64,000 bases of DNA from Ectopseudomonas mendocina (GCF_007049795.1 NZ_SCFY01000003.1:124001-188000), one strand, 5' to 3'. Positions 37,204-46,990 are shown, numbered from the stretch's first letter. Made by a program: numbers and translations. Notes: generated from the sequence alone by a model not told the origin.

Positions 37204-39015
37204 ATGACGTTCGAACAAGGCCTGATCTTCGCTATTCTAATCGCCAGCATGGGCTTGTTCATCTGGGGCCGCTGGCGCCACGATGTGGTCGCACTGGGGG
37301 CGCTGCTGGCCTGCGTGATCGTCGGCATCGTGCCAGACCGCGACGCCTTCGCTGGTTTCGGTCACCCGGCGGTGATCACTGTTGCCTGCGTGCTGGTGCT
37401 CAGCCATGGCCTGCAGCGCACTGGCGCGGTCAACCGCCTGGCGCAACGCCTGCTGCCCAGCGGCGCGGGCGCTCTAGTGTCCATCGCCGCGTTGACCAGC
37501 CTCGGGGCGCTGCTCTCGGCATTCATGAACAACGTCGGCGCTCTCGCCCTGCTGATGCCCATCGCCCTGCAGATTTCCGCACGTCTGGAGTTGCCGCCAG
37601 GACGCGTGCTGATGCCGCTGGCCTTCGGCACCATCCTCGGCGGCATGACCACGCTGATCGGCACACCGCCGAACCTGATCGTCTCCAGCTTCCGCGCCCA
37701 GCATGGCGGTGGCCCCTTCGAAATGTTCGACTTCAGCCCGGTCGGCGTGGCCGTGGCGCTGGCCGGCGTACTGTTCATCAGCCTGCTCGGTTGGCGCCTG
37801 GTACCCAAGCGCGAAGTGGGCAACGCCGCCAGCTTCGATACTGGCCATTACCTCACCGAGGCGCGGGTCAAGGCAGGCGGCAGCGCCGAGGGCAAGACGC
37901 TGCGCGAGATTGAACAGTTGCTCGATGAAGCCGACGCCCAGGTGGTGGCCATGGTGCGCAACAAGCTGCGCCTGACTGCCCCCAACCCGCGGCGTGTGCT
38001 GCAGGCCGACGACGTGCTGGTGATCGAGGCCGACCCGGCAGAGCTGGGCGAAGTGCTCGGCAAACTGGACCTACTGCTGGAAGCCGAGCGCGAAGCAAGG
38101 GAGGCCGAACAACAGAACGACAAGAACAGTGATACCGAGAAGAAAGTCAGCAACGACGAAGACCGTGCAATGCAGGAACTGCTGGTCAAGCCTGACTCCT
38201 CGCTAATCGGGCGCTCCGCCAGCAGCACGCGCTTGCGCAGCCGCTACTCCATCAATCTGCTGGCCATCTCACGGCAGAGCCATCGCTCGATCAAGCGCCT
38301 GCGCTCGACCCTGATCCAGGGTGGTGACGTGCTGCTGATGCAGGGCAGCGCCGAGGATATCGGTGAGTTCGCCAGCGACTATGACTGCGTGCCGCTGGCG
38401 GCGCGCGCCATCAACATTCCCGATCCACGTCAGGCCAACCTGGCCCTTGGCATCATGATCCTGGCCATCGTCGCGGCGGCCTTTGGTCTGCTGCCCACGG
38501 CGATCGCCTTCGCCTGCGGGGTGCTGGCCTACATGCTGCTGCGCCTGGTGCCGCTGCGGGCCGTCTACGAGTCCATCGACTGGCCGGTGATCGTGCTGCT
38601 CGGCGCGTTGATCCCGGTGGCTGGGGCGATGTCCAGCACAGGCGCGGCCGATCTGCTGGCACGGGTGCTGATGGAAAATCTGGCGCAGGGCAACGCCATC
38701 ATCACCCTGACCCTGTTGCTGGTGGTGACCATGACCCTGTCGGACTTCATGAACAACGCGGCAACCGCTGCGGTGATGTGCCCGATTGCGCTGAGCGCCG
38801 CGAGCCAACTCGGCGTCAGCCCGGACGCGCTGTTGATGGCAGTGGCCATCGGCGCCTCGTGCTCGTTCCTCACGCCCATCGGCCATCAGAACAATACCCT
38901 GATTCTCAGCCCTGGCGGTTTTCGCTTCGGCGACTACTGGCGCCTGGGGTTGCCACTGGAGATCCTGGTAGTGCTGGTCAGCATCCCGTTGCTGCTCTGG
39001 GTCTGGCCGCTGTAA
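37204..39015 (+). CDS. SLC13-family permease with TrkA-C domains
   Basis: A 603-aa inner-membrane protein. N-terminal helices carry FMNNVGALALLMP and GGMTTLIGTPPNLIV, the repeated motifs of DASS/ArsB-like transporters. Residues about 215-410 form two RCK/TrkA-C regulatory domains (LREIEQLLDEADAQVVAMVR, then DSSLIGRSASSTRLRSRYSINLLAISR), with an acidic, charged linker at about 300-330. The C-terminal half repeats the membrane fold with FMNNAATAAVMCPIA and SFLTPIGHQNN. The second repeat's motifs match the first, as usual for inverted-repeat transporters. The substrate (sulphate, dicarboxylate or other anion, with sodium) is not evident. Confidence 0.88.
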   Translation: MTFEQGLIFAILIASMGLFIWGRWRHDVVALGALLACVIVGIVPDRDAFAGFGHPAVITVACVLVLSHGLQRTGAVNRLAQRLLPSGAGALVSIAALTSLGALLSAFMNNVGALALLMPIALQISARLELPPGRVLMPLAFGTILGGMTTLIGTPPNLIVSSFRAQHGGGPFEMFDFSPVGVAVALAGVLFISLLGWRLVPKREVGNAASFDTGHYLTEARVKAGGSAEGKTLREIEQLLDEADAQVVAMVRNKLRLTAPNPRRVLQADDVLVIEADPAELGEVLGKLDLLLEAEREAREAEQQNDKNSDTEKKVSNDEDRAMQELLVKPDSSLIGRSASSTRLRSRYSINLLAISRQSHRSIKRLRSTLIQGGDVLLMQGSAEDIGEFASDYDCVPLAARAINIPDPRQANLALGIMILAIVAAAFGLLPTAIAFACGVLAYMLLRLVPLRAVYESIDWPVIVLLGALIPVAGAMSSTGAADLLARVLMENLAQGNAIITLTLLLVVTMTLSDFMNNAATAAVMCPIALSAASQLGVSPDALLMAVAIGASCSFLTPIGHQNNTLILSPGGFRFGDYWRLGLPLEILVVLVSIPLLLWVWPL

Positions 39016-39055
39016 CTCGCCGCCAGGCTAACCGTTGCACCGGGGCCACCCTGCC

Positions 39056-40177
39056 TCAGAGCTGCTCGATCACGCTGGCCGGCGACTGGAAGCGCAGGTC
39101 ATGAGCCTCGGCGACACTGGCACAGGTGATGATGCCGCGCGCGACGTTGAGGCCAGCGAGCAGGTGTGGGTCCTCCTGCAAGGCGCGTCGTGTGCCCTTT
39201 TGCGCCAGCGCCACGACGAACGGCAGCGTGGCGTTGTTGAGCGCCAGGGTCGAGGTGCGCGCCACCGCGCCAGGCATGTTGGCCACGCAGTAATGCACCA
39301 CATCATCCACCACATAGGTGGGCTCGGCATGGGTGGTGGCGCGCGAGGTCTCGGCGCAGCCGCCCTGGTCGATGGCGACATCCACCAGCACTGCGCCCAC
39401 CTTCATCTGCCGGACCATCTCCGCAGTGATCAGCTTCGGCGCGGCGGCGCCGGGAATCAGTACCCCGCCAATCACCAGATCAGCAGCCAAGACCTGCTCG
39501 CGCACCGCCGCGCGGGTGGAATAGAGCGTGGTGATGCGATTGCCATACTGGGCATCGAGTCGGCGCAGTGCATCGACGCTCTTGTCCAGCACCGTGACAT
39601 CGGCGCCCAGGCCAACCGCCATGACCAGGGCATGGCTGCCGACCACGCCAGCGCCGAGAATCACCACCTTGCCCGGCGCCACGCCTGGCACACCGCCGAG
39701 CAGGACGCCACGCCCACCGCGGGTCTTTTCCAGGCAGCCGGCGCCGGCCTGGATCGACATGCGTCCGGCCACTTCCGACATCGGTGCCAGCAACGGCAGG
39801 CGCCCCTGTGCATCGGTCACCGTCTCATAGGCAATACAGGTGGCGCCACCGGCCATTAGCTCTTCGGTCTGCGCCCGGTCCGGAGCCAGGTGCAGGTAGG
39901 TGAACAGCGTGTGATGGGCGCGCAACCTGGCGCGCTCCACCGCCAGCGGCTCCTTGACCTTGACGATCAACTGCCCCTGCTGGAACACCTCGGCCGAGTT
40001 CCTGGCGATCTGCGCGCCGGCCTCGAGGTAATCCGCGTCGGCAAAACCGATGGCGGCTCCGGCATGGGTTTCGACCCACACCTCATGACCGAGCGCGGTC
40101 AGCTCGGCCACCGACTGCGGCGTGAGACCGACGCGGTATTCGTGGTTCTTGATTTCCTTGGGTACGCCGATTCGCAT
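39056..40177 (-). CDS. ald: Alanine dehydrogenase
   Basis: A 373-aa NAD-dependent enzyme that interconverts alanine and pyruvate plus ammonia. I start it at ATG 40177 ([18 protein letters not shown]), six bases after GGAG; a TTG 12 bases upstream also opens the frame. The substrate region VKVKEP and FTYLHLAPD, then the Rossmann motif [30 protein letters not shown], and the C-terminal catalytic loop are all normal. It is convergent with the SLC13 permease with a 40-base gap. No regulator of the Lrp type is adjacent. Confidence 0.95.
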   Translation of the reverse strand: MRIGVPKEIKNHEYRVGLTPQSVAELTALGHEVWVETHAGAAIGFADADYLEAGAQIARNSAEVFQQGQLIVKVKEPLAVERARLRAHHTLFTYLHLAPDRAQTEELMAGGATCIAYETVTDAQGRLPLLAPMSEVAGRMSIQAGAGCLEKTRGGRGVLLGGVPGVAPGKVVILGAGVVGSHALVMAVGLGADVTVLDKSVDALRRLDAQYGNRITTLYSTRAAVREQVLAADLVIGGVLIPGAAAPKLITAEMVRQMKVGAVLVDVAIDQGGCAETSRATTHAEPTYVVDDVVHYCVANMPGAVARTSTLALNNATLPFVVALAQKGTRRALQEDPHLLAGLNVARGIITCASVAEAHDLRFQSPASVIEQL

Positions 40178-40269
40178 CACCATCTCCAACCATTGCGGGC
40201 CAACAGTCTGAAGTCTAGGAAAGCGTGAGCCGTATCACAGGAAAATCCGCGAGAAAGTTCGCCCGTCCG

Positions 40270-40953
40270 TCACTGTCCGAACAGCAAGCGCCGCGCCTCG
40301 GCCGTGAGCAATGCCTGCGGATCGGCATTCACCTGCTCTACCAGCGCGTAGGCACGCTGCACCGCAGGGCGTGCATCGATGCGTTCGAGCCAGGCGGCCA
40401 TGTTGGGGAAGTCCTGCAGCTTCTGCTGCTGCATCTTCCACAGCTTGGCCCAGGGGTAGATGGCCATGTCGGCGATGGAATACTCGCCCGCCACATACTC
40501 GCGCCCGGCCAGCTGGCGGTCGAGCACACCGTAGAGGCGCGCGGTTTCCTTCACGTAGCGGTCGATGGCATAGGGGATCGGCTCCGGTGCGTAGCGCACG
40601 AAGTGATGATTCTGCCCCGCCATCGGCCCGAGGCCGCCCATCTGCCAGTACAGCCACTGCAGCACGTCGAAGCGTGCCCGCGTCTCGCGCGGCAGGAACT
40701 GCCCGCTCTTGTCCGCCAGGTATTCGAGAATTGCCCCGGACTCGAACAGGGCAATGGGCTCGCCGTCATCTGCCGGCGCGTTATCGACGATGGCGGGAAT
40801 GCGATTGTTCGGCGCGATCTTGAGAAACTCCGGCGCGAACTGCTCGCCCTTGCCGATGTGCACCGGGACGATGCGGTAGTCGAACCCGGCCTCCTCGAGA
40901 AAGATGCTGACCTTATGGCCGTTGGGTGTGGTCCAGTAGTACAGGTCGATCAT
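40270..40953 (-). CDS. yfcG: Glutathione S-transferase, YfcG-like (Nu class)
   Basis: A 227-aa protein whose N-terminal thioredoxin domain starts LYYWTTPNGHKVSIFLEEAG and carries IAPNNRIPAIVD and LFESGAILEYLA. The helical domain has QMGGLGPMAGQNHHF and PYAIDRYVKE. These match E. coli YfcG, a disulphide-bond reductase of GSH, very closely in pattern. It overlaps the upstream GST gene by four bases and so is the second gene of a GST pair under the TetR gene. It could take part in oxidative or electrophile stress defence. Confidence 0.9.
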   Translation of the reverse strand: MIDLYYWTTPNGHKVSIFLEEAGFDYRIVPVHIGKGEQFAPEFLKIAPNNRIPAIVDNAPADDGEPIALFESGAILEYLADKSGQFLPRETRARFDVLQWLYWQMGGLGPMAGQNHHFVRYAPEPIPYAIDRYVKETARLYGVLDRQLAGREYVAGEYSIADMAIYPWAKLWKMQQQKLQDFPNMAAWLERIDARPAVQRAYALVEQVNADPQALLTAEARRLLFGQ

Positions 40954-41651
40954 TGCTTTTCCTCCACGTGGATCGCGGCCCGCTTGACCGGGCCGTGAGT
41001 CGCCTCATACGCCTGCAGGATGCGCGCGAACCAGGCGCCCAGCGCCGAATCGTCGGCCCAGGGTTGTGCGCCCAGGCACCATGCCCAGAACAACATACCG
41101 GCCAGCAGGTAGTCGCAGCCACCGGGCGCCTGGCCTTCGAGGAAGGGCTGATCGCGTAGCCACATTTCCAGCGGCGCCACGCCCTCACGGAACAGCCGCT
41201 CACCACCCTGCAAATCGGCGAACGCCTCCAGGCTCATGCCCAGCGCCTTCTCCCGGCTGCTGCGGAAGTAATCGCGATCAACGGGGTCGATCACCTGCCA
41301 GACCCGCGGGATCAGCATCTTCAACAGCGGCACACGCACCATGTTGAAAGTCAGGCGCTCGACCAGCCGGGCGCGCTCGGCAGCCAAGGCATCACCGAGC
41401 AGAGGCTGTTGCGAATATTGCTGGTCGAGGTAGGCGAAGATGGCCAGGCTGTCATGCACGGTTTCACCGTCATCGATCAGCACCGGCACCAGCTTCTGTC
41501 CGGAAAAGGCCATCAGCTCCTTGTCGGTGAGACGTGTCGGCCGGCTCTGCCAATCCAGACCCTTGTGCGCCAGCGCCAGACGTACGCGCCAGCAGTAGGG
41601 CGAGAACACCAGCTCAGGGTCGGCACCGCACAGCTCGAACAACTCCCGCAT
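40950..41651 (-). CDS. Glutathione S-transferase family protein, LigE/beta-etherase-like
   Basis: A 233-aa GST-like protein. The N-terminal domain has FSPYCWRVRLALAHKGLDW, with the SPYCWR pattern known from beta-etherase-type and related GSTs, then GQKLVPVLIDDG and DSLAIFAYLDQQY. The C-terminal domain is helical, and the family is close to LigE/LigF-type proteins or GstB homologues. An AGGAG ribosome site lies six bases before the ATG. It is the first gene after the TetR regulator, with a matching operator at 41667-41682. The substrate is unknown. Confidence 0.8.
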   Translation of the reverse strand: MRELFELCGADPELVFSPYCWRVRLALAHKGLDWQSRPTRLTDKELMAFSGQKLVPVLIDDGETVHDSLAIFAYLDQQYSQQPLLGDALAAERARLVERLTFNMVRVPLLKMLIPRVWQVIDPVDRDYFRSSREKALGMSLEAFADLQGGERLFREGVAPLEMWLRDQPFLEGQAPGGCDYLLAGMLFWAWCLGAQPWADDSALGAWFARILQAYEATHGPVKRAAIHVEEKQ

Positions 41652-41666
41652 ATCAGCTCCTTTAAA

Positions 41667-41682
41667 AACCAGTCAGTCCAAA
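41667..41682. promoter_or_regulatory. Candidate TetR operator before the GST pair
   Basis: AACCAGTCAGTCCAAA lies 16-31 bases before the GST start and matches the site before the tetR gene (42323-42338, AACCAATCGGTCCAAA) at 14 of 16 positions. The match, both sites being in promoter position, suggests one regulator acts at both. Confidence 0.75.
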
Positions 41683-41712
41683 ATTGGACGAAGAAAACCT
41701 GCGCAACACCGC

Positions 41713-42309
41713 TCATGCGCAATCCAGGCTGGCCATCACCACTGCCACGGTGGCGCGGATCGAGTCCGCCGGCACTGCGGATTTCACCTGGGTACGCAGC
41801 CCGCTCATCACGCACTGCAGGTAGCCGGCACGGGCCGCGAGGCCCTGGGCATTGCTCAGCTCCTCGCAGGCCACGGCGCGTTCGAGCGCCTGCTGGAAAA
41901 TCTGGCAGATGCCCGCCGTGGCCTGTTGCAGCACCGGCACCAGCGCTGGCTCCGACAAGGAAAATTCATTGGCGACGTTGACCAGCATGCAGCCACGCGG
42001 CACGCCATAGGGGCCGTCGTCCTCCAGCACGCTGAGCAGGCGCTCGCGGATAAAGGCGAGCGGCGAGGCGCTGGCCTGCAGCTGCTCCAGCAGCAGGGCG
42101 CGGCGCTGCGCCACATACAGGCTGAAGGCCGCGACGAACCAAGCCTGCTTGCTCGGATAGGTCTGATAGAGGCTGCTCTTGGACAGCCCGGTGGCCGCCT
42201 GCAGGTCCTGTAGCGACGCGGCCTCATAACCGCGCTGCCAGAACAGCTGCATGGCATTTTCCAGGGCCCGGTCCGGGCAGAAGCTTTTGGGGCGTCCACG
42301 TGTCGTCAT
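41713..42309 (-). CDS. TetR-family regulator of the GST pair
   Basis: A 198-aa protein with an N-terminal helix-turn-helix (residues 8-55: LENAMQLFWQRGYEAASLQDLQAATGLSKSSLYQTYPSKQA) and a C-terminal ligand domain of the TetR_C type (CMLVNVANEFS, then LAARAGYLQCVMSGLRTQVK). The gene precedes the two GST genes in the same direction with a 61-base gap. Near-identical sites at 41667 and 42323 suggest it represses both itself and the GSTs. The inducer is unknown, but electrophiles or oxidants would fit the targets. Confidence 0.88.
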   Translation of the reverse strand: MTTRGRPKSFCPDRALENAMQLFWQRGYEAASLQDLQAATGLSKSSLYQTYPSKQAWFVAAFSLYVAQRRALLLEQLQASASPLAFIRERLLSVLEDDGPYGVPRGCMLVNVANEFSLSEPALVPVLQQATAGICQIFQQALERAVACEELSNAQGLAARAGYLQCVMSGLRTQVKSAVPADSIRATVAVVMASLDCA

Positions 42310-42322
42310 ACGCCGAATTTAG

Positions 42323-42338
42323 AACCAATCGGTCCAAA
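42323..42338. promoter_or_regulatory. Candidate TetR operator before the tetR gene
   Basis: AACCAATCGGTCCAAA lies 14-29 bases before the tetR start and repeats the site before the GST genes with two mismatches. It is also between tetR and the divergent yccS gene, so that gene could be affected as well. Confidence 0.75.
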
Positions 42339-42426
42339 TAATCAACACGATCTGCGTATCGCTACCGATACCCAGTGACCGATGAGTTCCGGTAGGCTTT
42401 ATGGATCGCTTCAGATCAGGCTTCGT

Positions 42427-44598
42427 ATGCCCCGCCCTCGCCTCCGTCAATCACTGCGCCGCCTCTGGGCACTGGACAAGTTCAGCGCCAGTCTGCGGGT
42501 ATTCATCGCCCTGGCCGGAGCCCTTTCGCTGTGCTGGTGGCAGGGCTGGATGCATGGGTTGATCCCGCTGTTTCTCGGCATCATCGCCAGCGCCCTGACT
42601 GAGACCGATGACAGTTGGCAAGGCCGCCTCGGCGCGGTGCTGGCCACCCTGGCCTGCTTCAGCGCAGCAGCCTATGCGGTGGAGTTCCTCTTTCCCTATC
42701 CCTGGCTGTTCGTTATCGCCCTGGCCTTTTCCGCCTTCTGCCTGACCATGCTCGGCGCGCTCGGCGAGCGCTTTGCGACCCTTGGCTCGGGCACGCTAAT
42801 TCTCGCCGTATACAGCATGATCGGCGTCGAGCAGCGCGGCGGTGTCGCCGGCCTGTGGTTGGAGCCGCTGCTGCTGGTGGCCGGCGCCGCCTGGTACGGC
42901 CTGCTTTCGGTCATCTGGCACGCGCTGTTCGCTCATCAGCCGGTGCAGCTCGCCCTGGCCCGGTTGTTTCGCGAACTGGGCAAGTATCTCAAGCTCAAAG
43001 CGGCGCTGTTCGAACCCGTGCGCCAGCTGGATGTGGAGCAACGCCGCCTGGAGCTGGCTCAGCAGAATGGCCGCGTGGTCTCCGCACTCAACGCGGCCAA
43101 GGAGATCATTCTGCACCGGGTCGGTGGCGGTCGACCGGCCCCTAAGGTCAATCGCTACCTGAAGCTGTACTTCCTCGCCCAGGACATTCACGAGCGCGCC
43201 AGCTCGTCGCACTACCCCTACAACGAATTGGCCGAAGCCTTTTTCCACAGCGATGTGCTGTTTCGCTGCCAGCGCCTGCTGCGCCTGCACGGCGAGGCTT
43301 GCCAGCGCCTGGGTAGCGCCATCGAGTTGCGCCAGCCCTTCGAATACCGCGAACTGTGCAGCCAGGCCCTGGAAGATCTGCATGCCTCGCTCGACCACCT
43401 GCACCTGCAAAGCAACCCGGCCTGGCGCCGCCTGCTGCGCTCGCTCGGTGCATTGGCCGGCAACCTCGCCAGCCTCGACCTGCTGCTCGGCAACGCCAGC
43501 AACCCCGACGCTCTGGCCGATGAGCAGGACAGCAGCCTGCTGGACCGCGAGCCGCATTCGTTGCGCGAAGTCATCGATCGGATCGGCCAGCAACTGACGC
43601 CCACTTCGCTGCTGTTCCGCCACGCGCTGCGCCTGTCCATTGCCCTGGCGGCAGGTTACGGCCTGCTGCATTTGATCCACCCGACTCAGGGTTACTGGAT
43701 TCTGCTGACCACCCTGTTCGTCTGCCAGCCGAACTACGGCGCCACGCGCCTGAAGCTGGTGCAGCGTATCGTCGGCACCCTGATCGGCTTGGGCCTCGGC
43801 TGGGCATTGTTCGATCTGTTCCCCGACCCGCGCATCCAGGCACTGTTCGCCGTGATCGCCGGGGTCGCCTTCTTCGCCACACGCAGCACCCGCTACACCC
43901 TGGCCACGGCGGCGATCACCCTGCTGGTGCTGTTCTGCTTCAACCAGATCGGCAATGGCTATGGCCTGTTCCTGCCGCGCCTGGTCGACACCCTGCTCGG
44001 CGGTATGCTGGCCGGGCTGGCGGTATTCCTGATCCTGCCGGACTGGCAGGGTCGACGCCTGGGGCGCATGTTGGCGAGCACTCTGAGCTGCAACAGCGCC
44101 TACCTGCGGCAGATCATCGCCCAATACGCGCGCGGCAAGCGTGATGACCTCGGCTATCGCCTGGCCCGACGCAACGCGCACAACGCCGACGCCGCGCTAT
44201 CCACCACTCTCGGCAACATGCTGATGGAGCCCGGCCACTTCCGTAAGGACGCCGACCTCGGCTTTCGCTTTCTGGTGCTATCGCACACCCTGCTCAGCTA
44301 CCTCTCCGGGCTCGGCGCCCATCGTGGCGAGCAGTTGCCGCAGGCGGCCCAGGCACAACTGCTGGAACAGGCCGAAGCGCTGGCGGTCAGCCTCGATGCA
44401 ATCGCCACCGGCCTGCGCGGCGAGCAGCCGCTGGCCATCCACAGCGACGAGGAGCAAGCGCTGGCACAGAGCCTGGAGCAGATAGCCGATGACGTCGACG
44501 AACGCCAGCGCCTGGTGCAGACGCAACTGGCGCTGATCTGCCGGCAGCTCGCGCCGCTGCGTACCTTGGCCGTGCATCTGCAAAAGGATCGCCACTAG
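42427..44598 (+). CDS. yccS: YccS-type FUSC membrane protein
   Basis: A 723-aa inner-membrane protein. I choose ATG 42427, with AGG eight bases before; ATG 42382 would add 15 residues and lacks a clear ribosome site. The first half has about six helices (KFSASLRVFIALAGALSLCWW, then ALTETDDSWQGRL, and LPYPWLFVIALAFSAFCLTMLGALGERF), a cytoplasmic helical part around 200-390, and a second set of helices starting LFRHALRLSIALAAGYGLLHLIHPTQGYWILLTTLFVCQPNYGATRLK, the fusaric-acid-resistance (FUSC) motif. Function in E. coli is not established. It is divergent from the TetR gene. Confidence 0.9.
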   Translation: MPRPRLRQSLRRLWALDKFSASLRVFIALAGALSLCWWQGWMHGLIPLFLGIIASALTETDDSWQGRLGAVLATLACFSAAAYAVEFLFPYPWLFVIALAFSAFCLTMLGALGERFATLGSGTLILAVYSMIGVEQRGGVAGLWLEPLLLVAGAAWYGLLSVIWHALFAHQPVQLALARLFRELGKYLKLKAALFEPVRQLDVEQRRLELAQQNGRVVSALNAAKEIILHRVGGGRPAPKVNRYLKLYFLAQDIHERASSSHYPYNELAEAFFHSDVLFRCQRLLRLHGEACQRLGSAIELRQPFEYRELCSQALEDLHASLDHLHLQSNPAWRRLLRSLGALAGNLASLDLLLGNASNPDALADEQDSSLLDREPHSLREVIDRIGQQLTPTSLLFRHALRLSIALAAGYGLLHLIHPTQGYWILLTTLFVCQPNYGATRLKLVQRIVGTLIGLGLGWALFDLFPDPRIQALFAVIAGVAFFATRSTRYTLATAAITLLVLFCFNQIGNGYGLFLPRLVDTLLGGMLAGLAVFLILPDWQGRRLGRMLASTLSCNSAYLRQIIAQYARGKRDDLGYRLARRNAHNADAALSTTLGNMLMEPGHFRKDADLGFRFLVLSHTLLSYLSGLGAHRGEQLPQAAQAQLLEQAEALAVSLDAIATGLRGEQPLAIHSDEEQALAQSLEQIADDVDERQRLVQTQLALICRQLAPLRTLAVHLQKDRH

Positions 44599-44655
44599 CA
44601 GGTTCATGGGGCTTTCTGCCACTATCTGACGACGCCGAGCTCCCAGACCTTGCCC

Positions 44656-46461
44656 ATGCCAGCCAATCGACACACCGCCCTCGCCTACCTGGTCTCGCTG
44701 CCGGGTCTGCTGTTGGTGTGCAGCCTGCTTTTGGCCAGCCAGGCCACCCTCGCCAGTACGCGCCTGGACGATAGCAGCACAGCACAGGATCTCTACGGCC
44801 TGGTCGACTTTCTCGCCGATCCCCAGAGCACCCTGAGCCTGGACGACGTTCGCGCTGTCGATGCCCCTTTCCAACCCTCGTTGGACCGCCGTGACCTCAG
44901 CTTCGGCTACGTGCCGGGGGTGATCTGGCTGCGCCTGGCGCTGCAATCGGATGCCCAGCAAGCACGCGTCTGGAGACTGGAGCTGAACTACGCCTCGCTG
45001 GACGAGGTGCGCCTGTATGACATCGGCGCCGATGGCGTGCGCGAGTCGCGCAGCGGCGACACCGTGCCCTACGTGCAGCGCAGCGTCGGCCATCGCAACC
45101 CGGTATTCGAGATCGTTCTGCAGCCCGGCGAACAACGCACGCTGTATCTGCGCGTCGACTCGCGTGGCAGCATGACCCTCAGCGGCGCCCTGATGTCTGC
45201 CCGCGATTTCGAGCAACACAGCCAGAACGGCTACCTGGTGCACGCCATCTACTTCGGCGTGCTGATCGCCCTGGGGCTGTACAACCTGCTGCTGTTTCTC
45301 GCCCTGCGCGAGCGGCCTTTCCTCAATTACGTGCTGTTCATGTGCGCCTTCGCCCTCAGCGTGCTGTCGCTCAATGGCCTTGGCGCGCAGTATCTGTGGT
45401 CCGAAGCTGCGCCCTGGAGCAACCGCATGCTGCCGGTAAGCCTGACGACGGCGGCGCTGCTGTCAGTGGTTTTTGCGCGTAGCTTTCTCGATACCCGCCA
45501 GTGGCTGCCGCGCTGGGACAAGGGCCTGCTGATGCTGTCCATCGCCATCAGTGGGGCCGTATTGGCCAGTATGCTGCTGCCGCTGCAGCGCGCGCTGCAG
45601 CTGATGTCGCTGACCGGCCTGATCGCCACCCTGACACTGCTGCTCACCAGTTTCGTCTGCGTCGGCTACCGCGTACCCGGCGCTCGACTGTTCGCCCTGG
45701 CCTGGCTGATGTTGCTGACCGGCGCGGTGCTACTGGCGCTGCGCAACTTCGCCTTGATTCCGTCGAACTTCCTCACCCTGTACGCCATGCAGATCGGCTC
45801 GGGACTGGAGATGATTCTGCTGTCCTTCGCCCTGGCAGCCCGTTTCAACGAACTCAAACGCCAGCGCGAGGCCGCGCTGCAGCTCAATGAACAGATCCTC
45901 GCCAAACGCGTCACTGAGCGCACCATGGCGCTGGAGCAGGCCAACCAACGCCTCAGTGAGCTGGCCCTGCAGGATCCGCTGACAGGCCTGGCCAACCGCA
46001 CCGCCCTGCAGCAGCATCTGGAGCAAGCACTGGCGCGCAGCCTGCGACGCAATGAACTGCTCGCGGTAATGTTGATCGACCTCGACGGTTTCAAACCAAT
46101 CAACGATCAACACGGCCATGGCTTCGGCGACCAGGTACTGGCCGAAATCGCCGGTCGCTTGCGCCAGTACATCCGCGATGCCGACCTGCCAGCGCGTCTG
46201 GGTGGTGACGAGTTCGTGGTGATCTGCGAGAACGTGCAATCGGCCGAGGATGCCCAGGACCTGGCCAAACGCCTGCTAGAAGGCCTGGACACGCCTATGT
46301 ACCTGGCAGATCGTGCCGTACGCGTCGGCGCCAGCATCGGTATCGCCCTGAGTCACGGCGCCGACGATGCCACCCTGCTGATTCGCCTGGCTGATGCCGC
46401 CATGTACCGGGCCAAGGCCGAAGGCCGCAACCGCGTACAGCTGGCCACCCAACAGCTTTGA
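44656..46461 (+). CDS. 7TMR-DISM diguanylate cyclase
   Basis: A 601-aa membrane protein. A signal peptide (LVCSLLLASQATLA) is followed by a periplasmic 7TMR-DISMED2 ligand domain (about 40-170; SFGYVPGVIWLRLALQSD, then WRLELNYASLDEVRLYD), seven helices of the 7TMR-DISM module (about 185-395; HAIYFGVLIALGLYNLLLFLALRER) and a coiled coil. The C-terminal GGDEF domain reads DPLTGLANRTALQQHL, with an RDAD inhibitory site and intact GGDEF near residue 518. This is a full-length c-di-GMP synthase probably controlled by a periplasmic signal. Start at ATG 44656; a TTG two codons upstream also opens the frame. Confidence 0.93.
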   Translation: MPANRHTALAYLVSLPGLLLVCSLLLASQATLASTRLDDSSTAQDLYGLVDFLADPQSTLSLDDVRAVDAPFQPSLDRRDLSFGYVPGVIWLRLALQSDAQQARVWRLELNYASLDEVRLYDIGADGVRESRSGDTVPYVQRSVGHRNPVFEIVLQPGEQRTLYLRVDSRGSMTLSGALMSARDFEQHSQNGYLVHAIYFGVLIALGLYNLLLFLALRERPFLNYVLFMCAFALSVLSLNGLGAQYLWSEAAPWSNRMLPVSLTTAALLSVVFARSFLDTRQWLPRWDKGLLMLSIAISGAVLASMLLPLQRALQLMSLTGLIATLTLLLTSFVCVGYRVPGARLFALAWLMLLTGAVLLALRNFALIPSNFLTLYAMQIGSGLEMILLSFALAARFNELKRQREAALQLNEQILAKRVTERTMALEQANQRLSELALQDPLTGLANRTALQQHLEQALARSLRRNELLAVMLIDLDGFKPINDQHGHGFGDQVLAEIAGRLRQYIRDADLPARLGGDEFVVICENVQSAEDAQDLAKRLLEGLDTPMYLADRAVRVGASIGIALSHGADDATLLIRLADAAMYRAKAEGRNRVQLATQQL

Positions 46462-46481
46462 AGAGGGGCCGCAGCCCCTCT
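46462..46481. terminator. Stem-loop after the 7TMR-DISM GGDEF gene
   Basis: AGAGGGGC (46462-46469) and GCCCCTCT (46474-46481) pair perfectly around CGCA, overlapping the last base region of the gene's end. No T run follows (CATCACC), so it may be a weak terminator or a stabiliser. Confidence 0.5.
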
Positions 46482-46507
46482 CATCACCCCAAACCCGATA
46501 GCCCGCC

Positions 46508-46990
46508 ATGGACAAGAATCAGCTGCTGCAAGACGTACTCGCCCACCTGCAGGCCGACCTAGAACAAGCCAGCCTCGCCGCTCTCAGCGCCCACGAAGCG
46601 GCCACCCACGAAGAGAACGTCGCCGAGAACAAGTACGACACCCTGGGCCTGGAAGCGGCCTACCTGGCCAGCGGTCAGGCGCGCCGCGTCGAAGAACTAC
46701 GCCAGACCCTGATCACCTGGCGCCAGTTGCGCCCGCGGCCGTTCGACGAGGTGCAAGGTATCGAACTGGGCGCGCTGATTCTGCTGGCCAGCGAAGACGG
46801 TCATGAGCAGTGGCTGTTTCTCGGTCCGCAAGGTGCGAGCATGAAGCTGCAACATGCCGGGCAGAATATCCAGGTACTGAGCAATGCTGCACCGCTGGGA
46901 CGCCTGCTACTCGGCAAGCACCCCGGCGACGAAATTACCCTGCCGATGGGCCAGCGGCTGCAGGCCTTCGAGGTATTGAAGGTCGATTGA
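46508..46990 (+). CDS. Gre-family elongation-factor-like protein
   Basis: A 160-aa protein. The N-terminal part is a long helix with the pattern AATHEENVAENKYDTLGLEAAYLASGQARRVEEL, resembling Gre-family coiled coils. The C-terminal part (about 75-160: VQGIELGALILLASEDGHEQWLFLGPQG, then SNAAPLGRLLLGKHPGDEITLP) resembles the FKBP-like GreA/GreB C-terminal domain, with GDEI..P as in GreA. It is slightly longer than GreA (158 aa) and similar to Rnk/Gre-like proteins of Pseudomonas. Its stop codon (TGA, 46988-46990) lies inside the target duplication of the MITE-like element that follows. Confidence 0.7.
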   Translation: MDKNQLLQDVLAHLQADLEQASLAALSAHEAATHEENVAENKYDTLGLEAAYLASGQARRVEELRQTLITWRQLRPRPFDEVQGIELGALILLASEDGHEQWLFLGPQGASMKLQHAGQNIQVLSNAAPLGRLLLGKHPGDEITLPMGQRLQAFEVLKVD

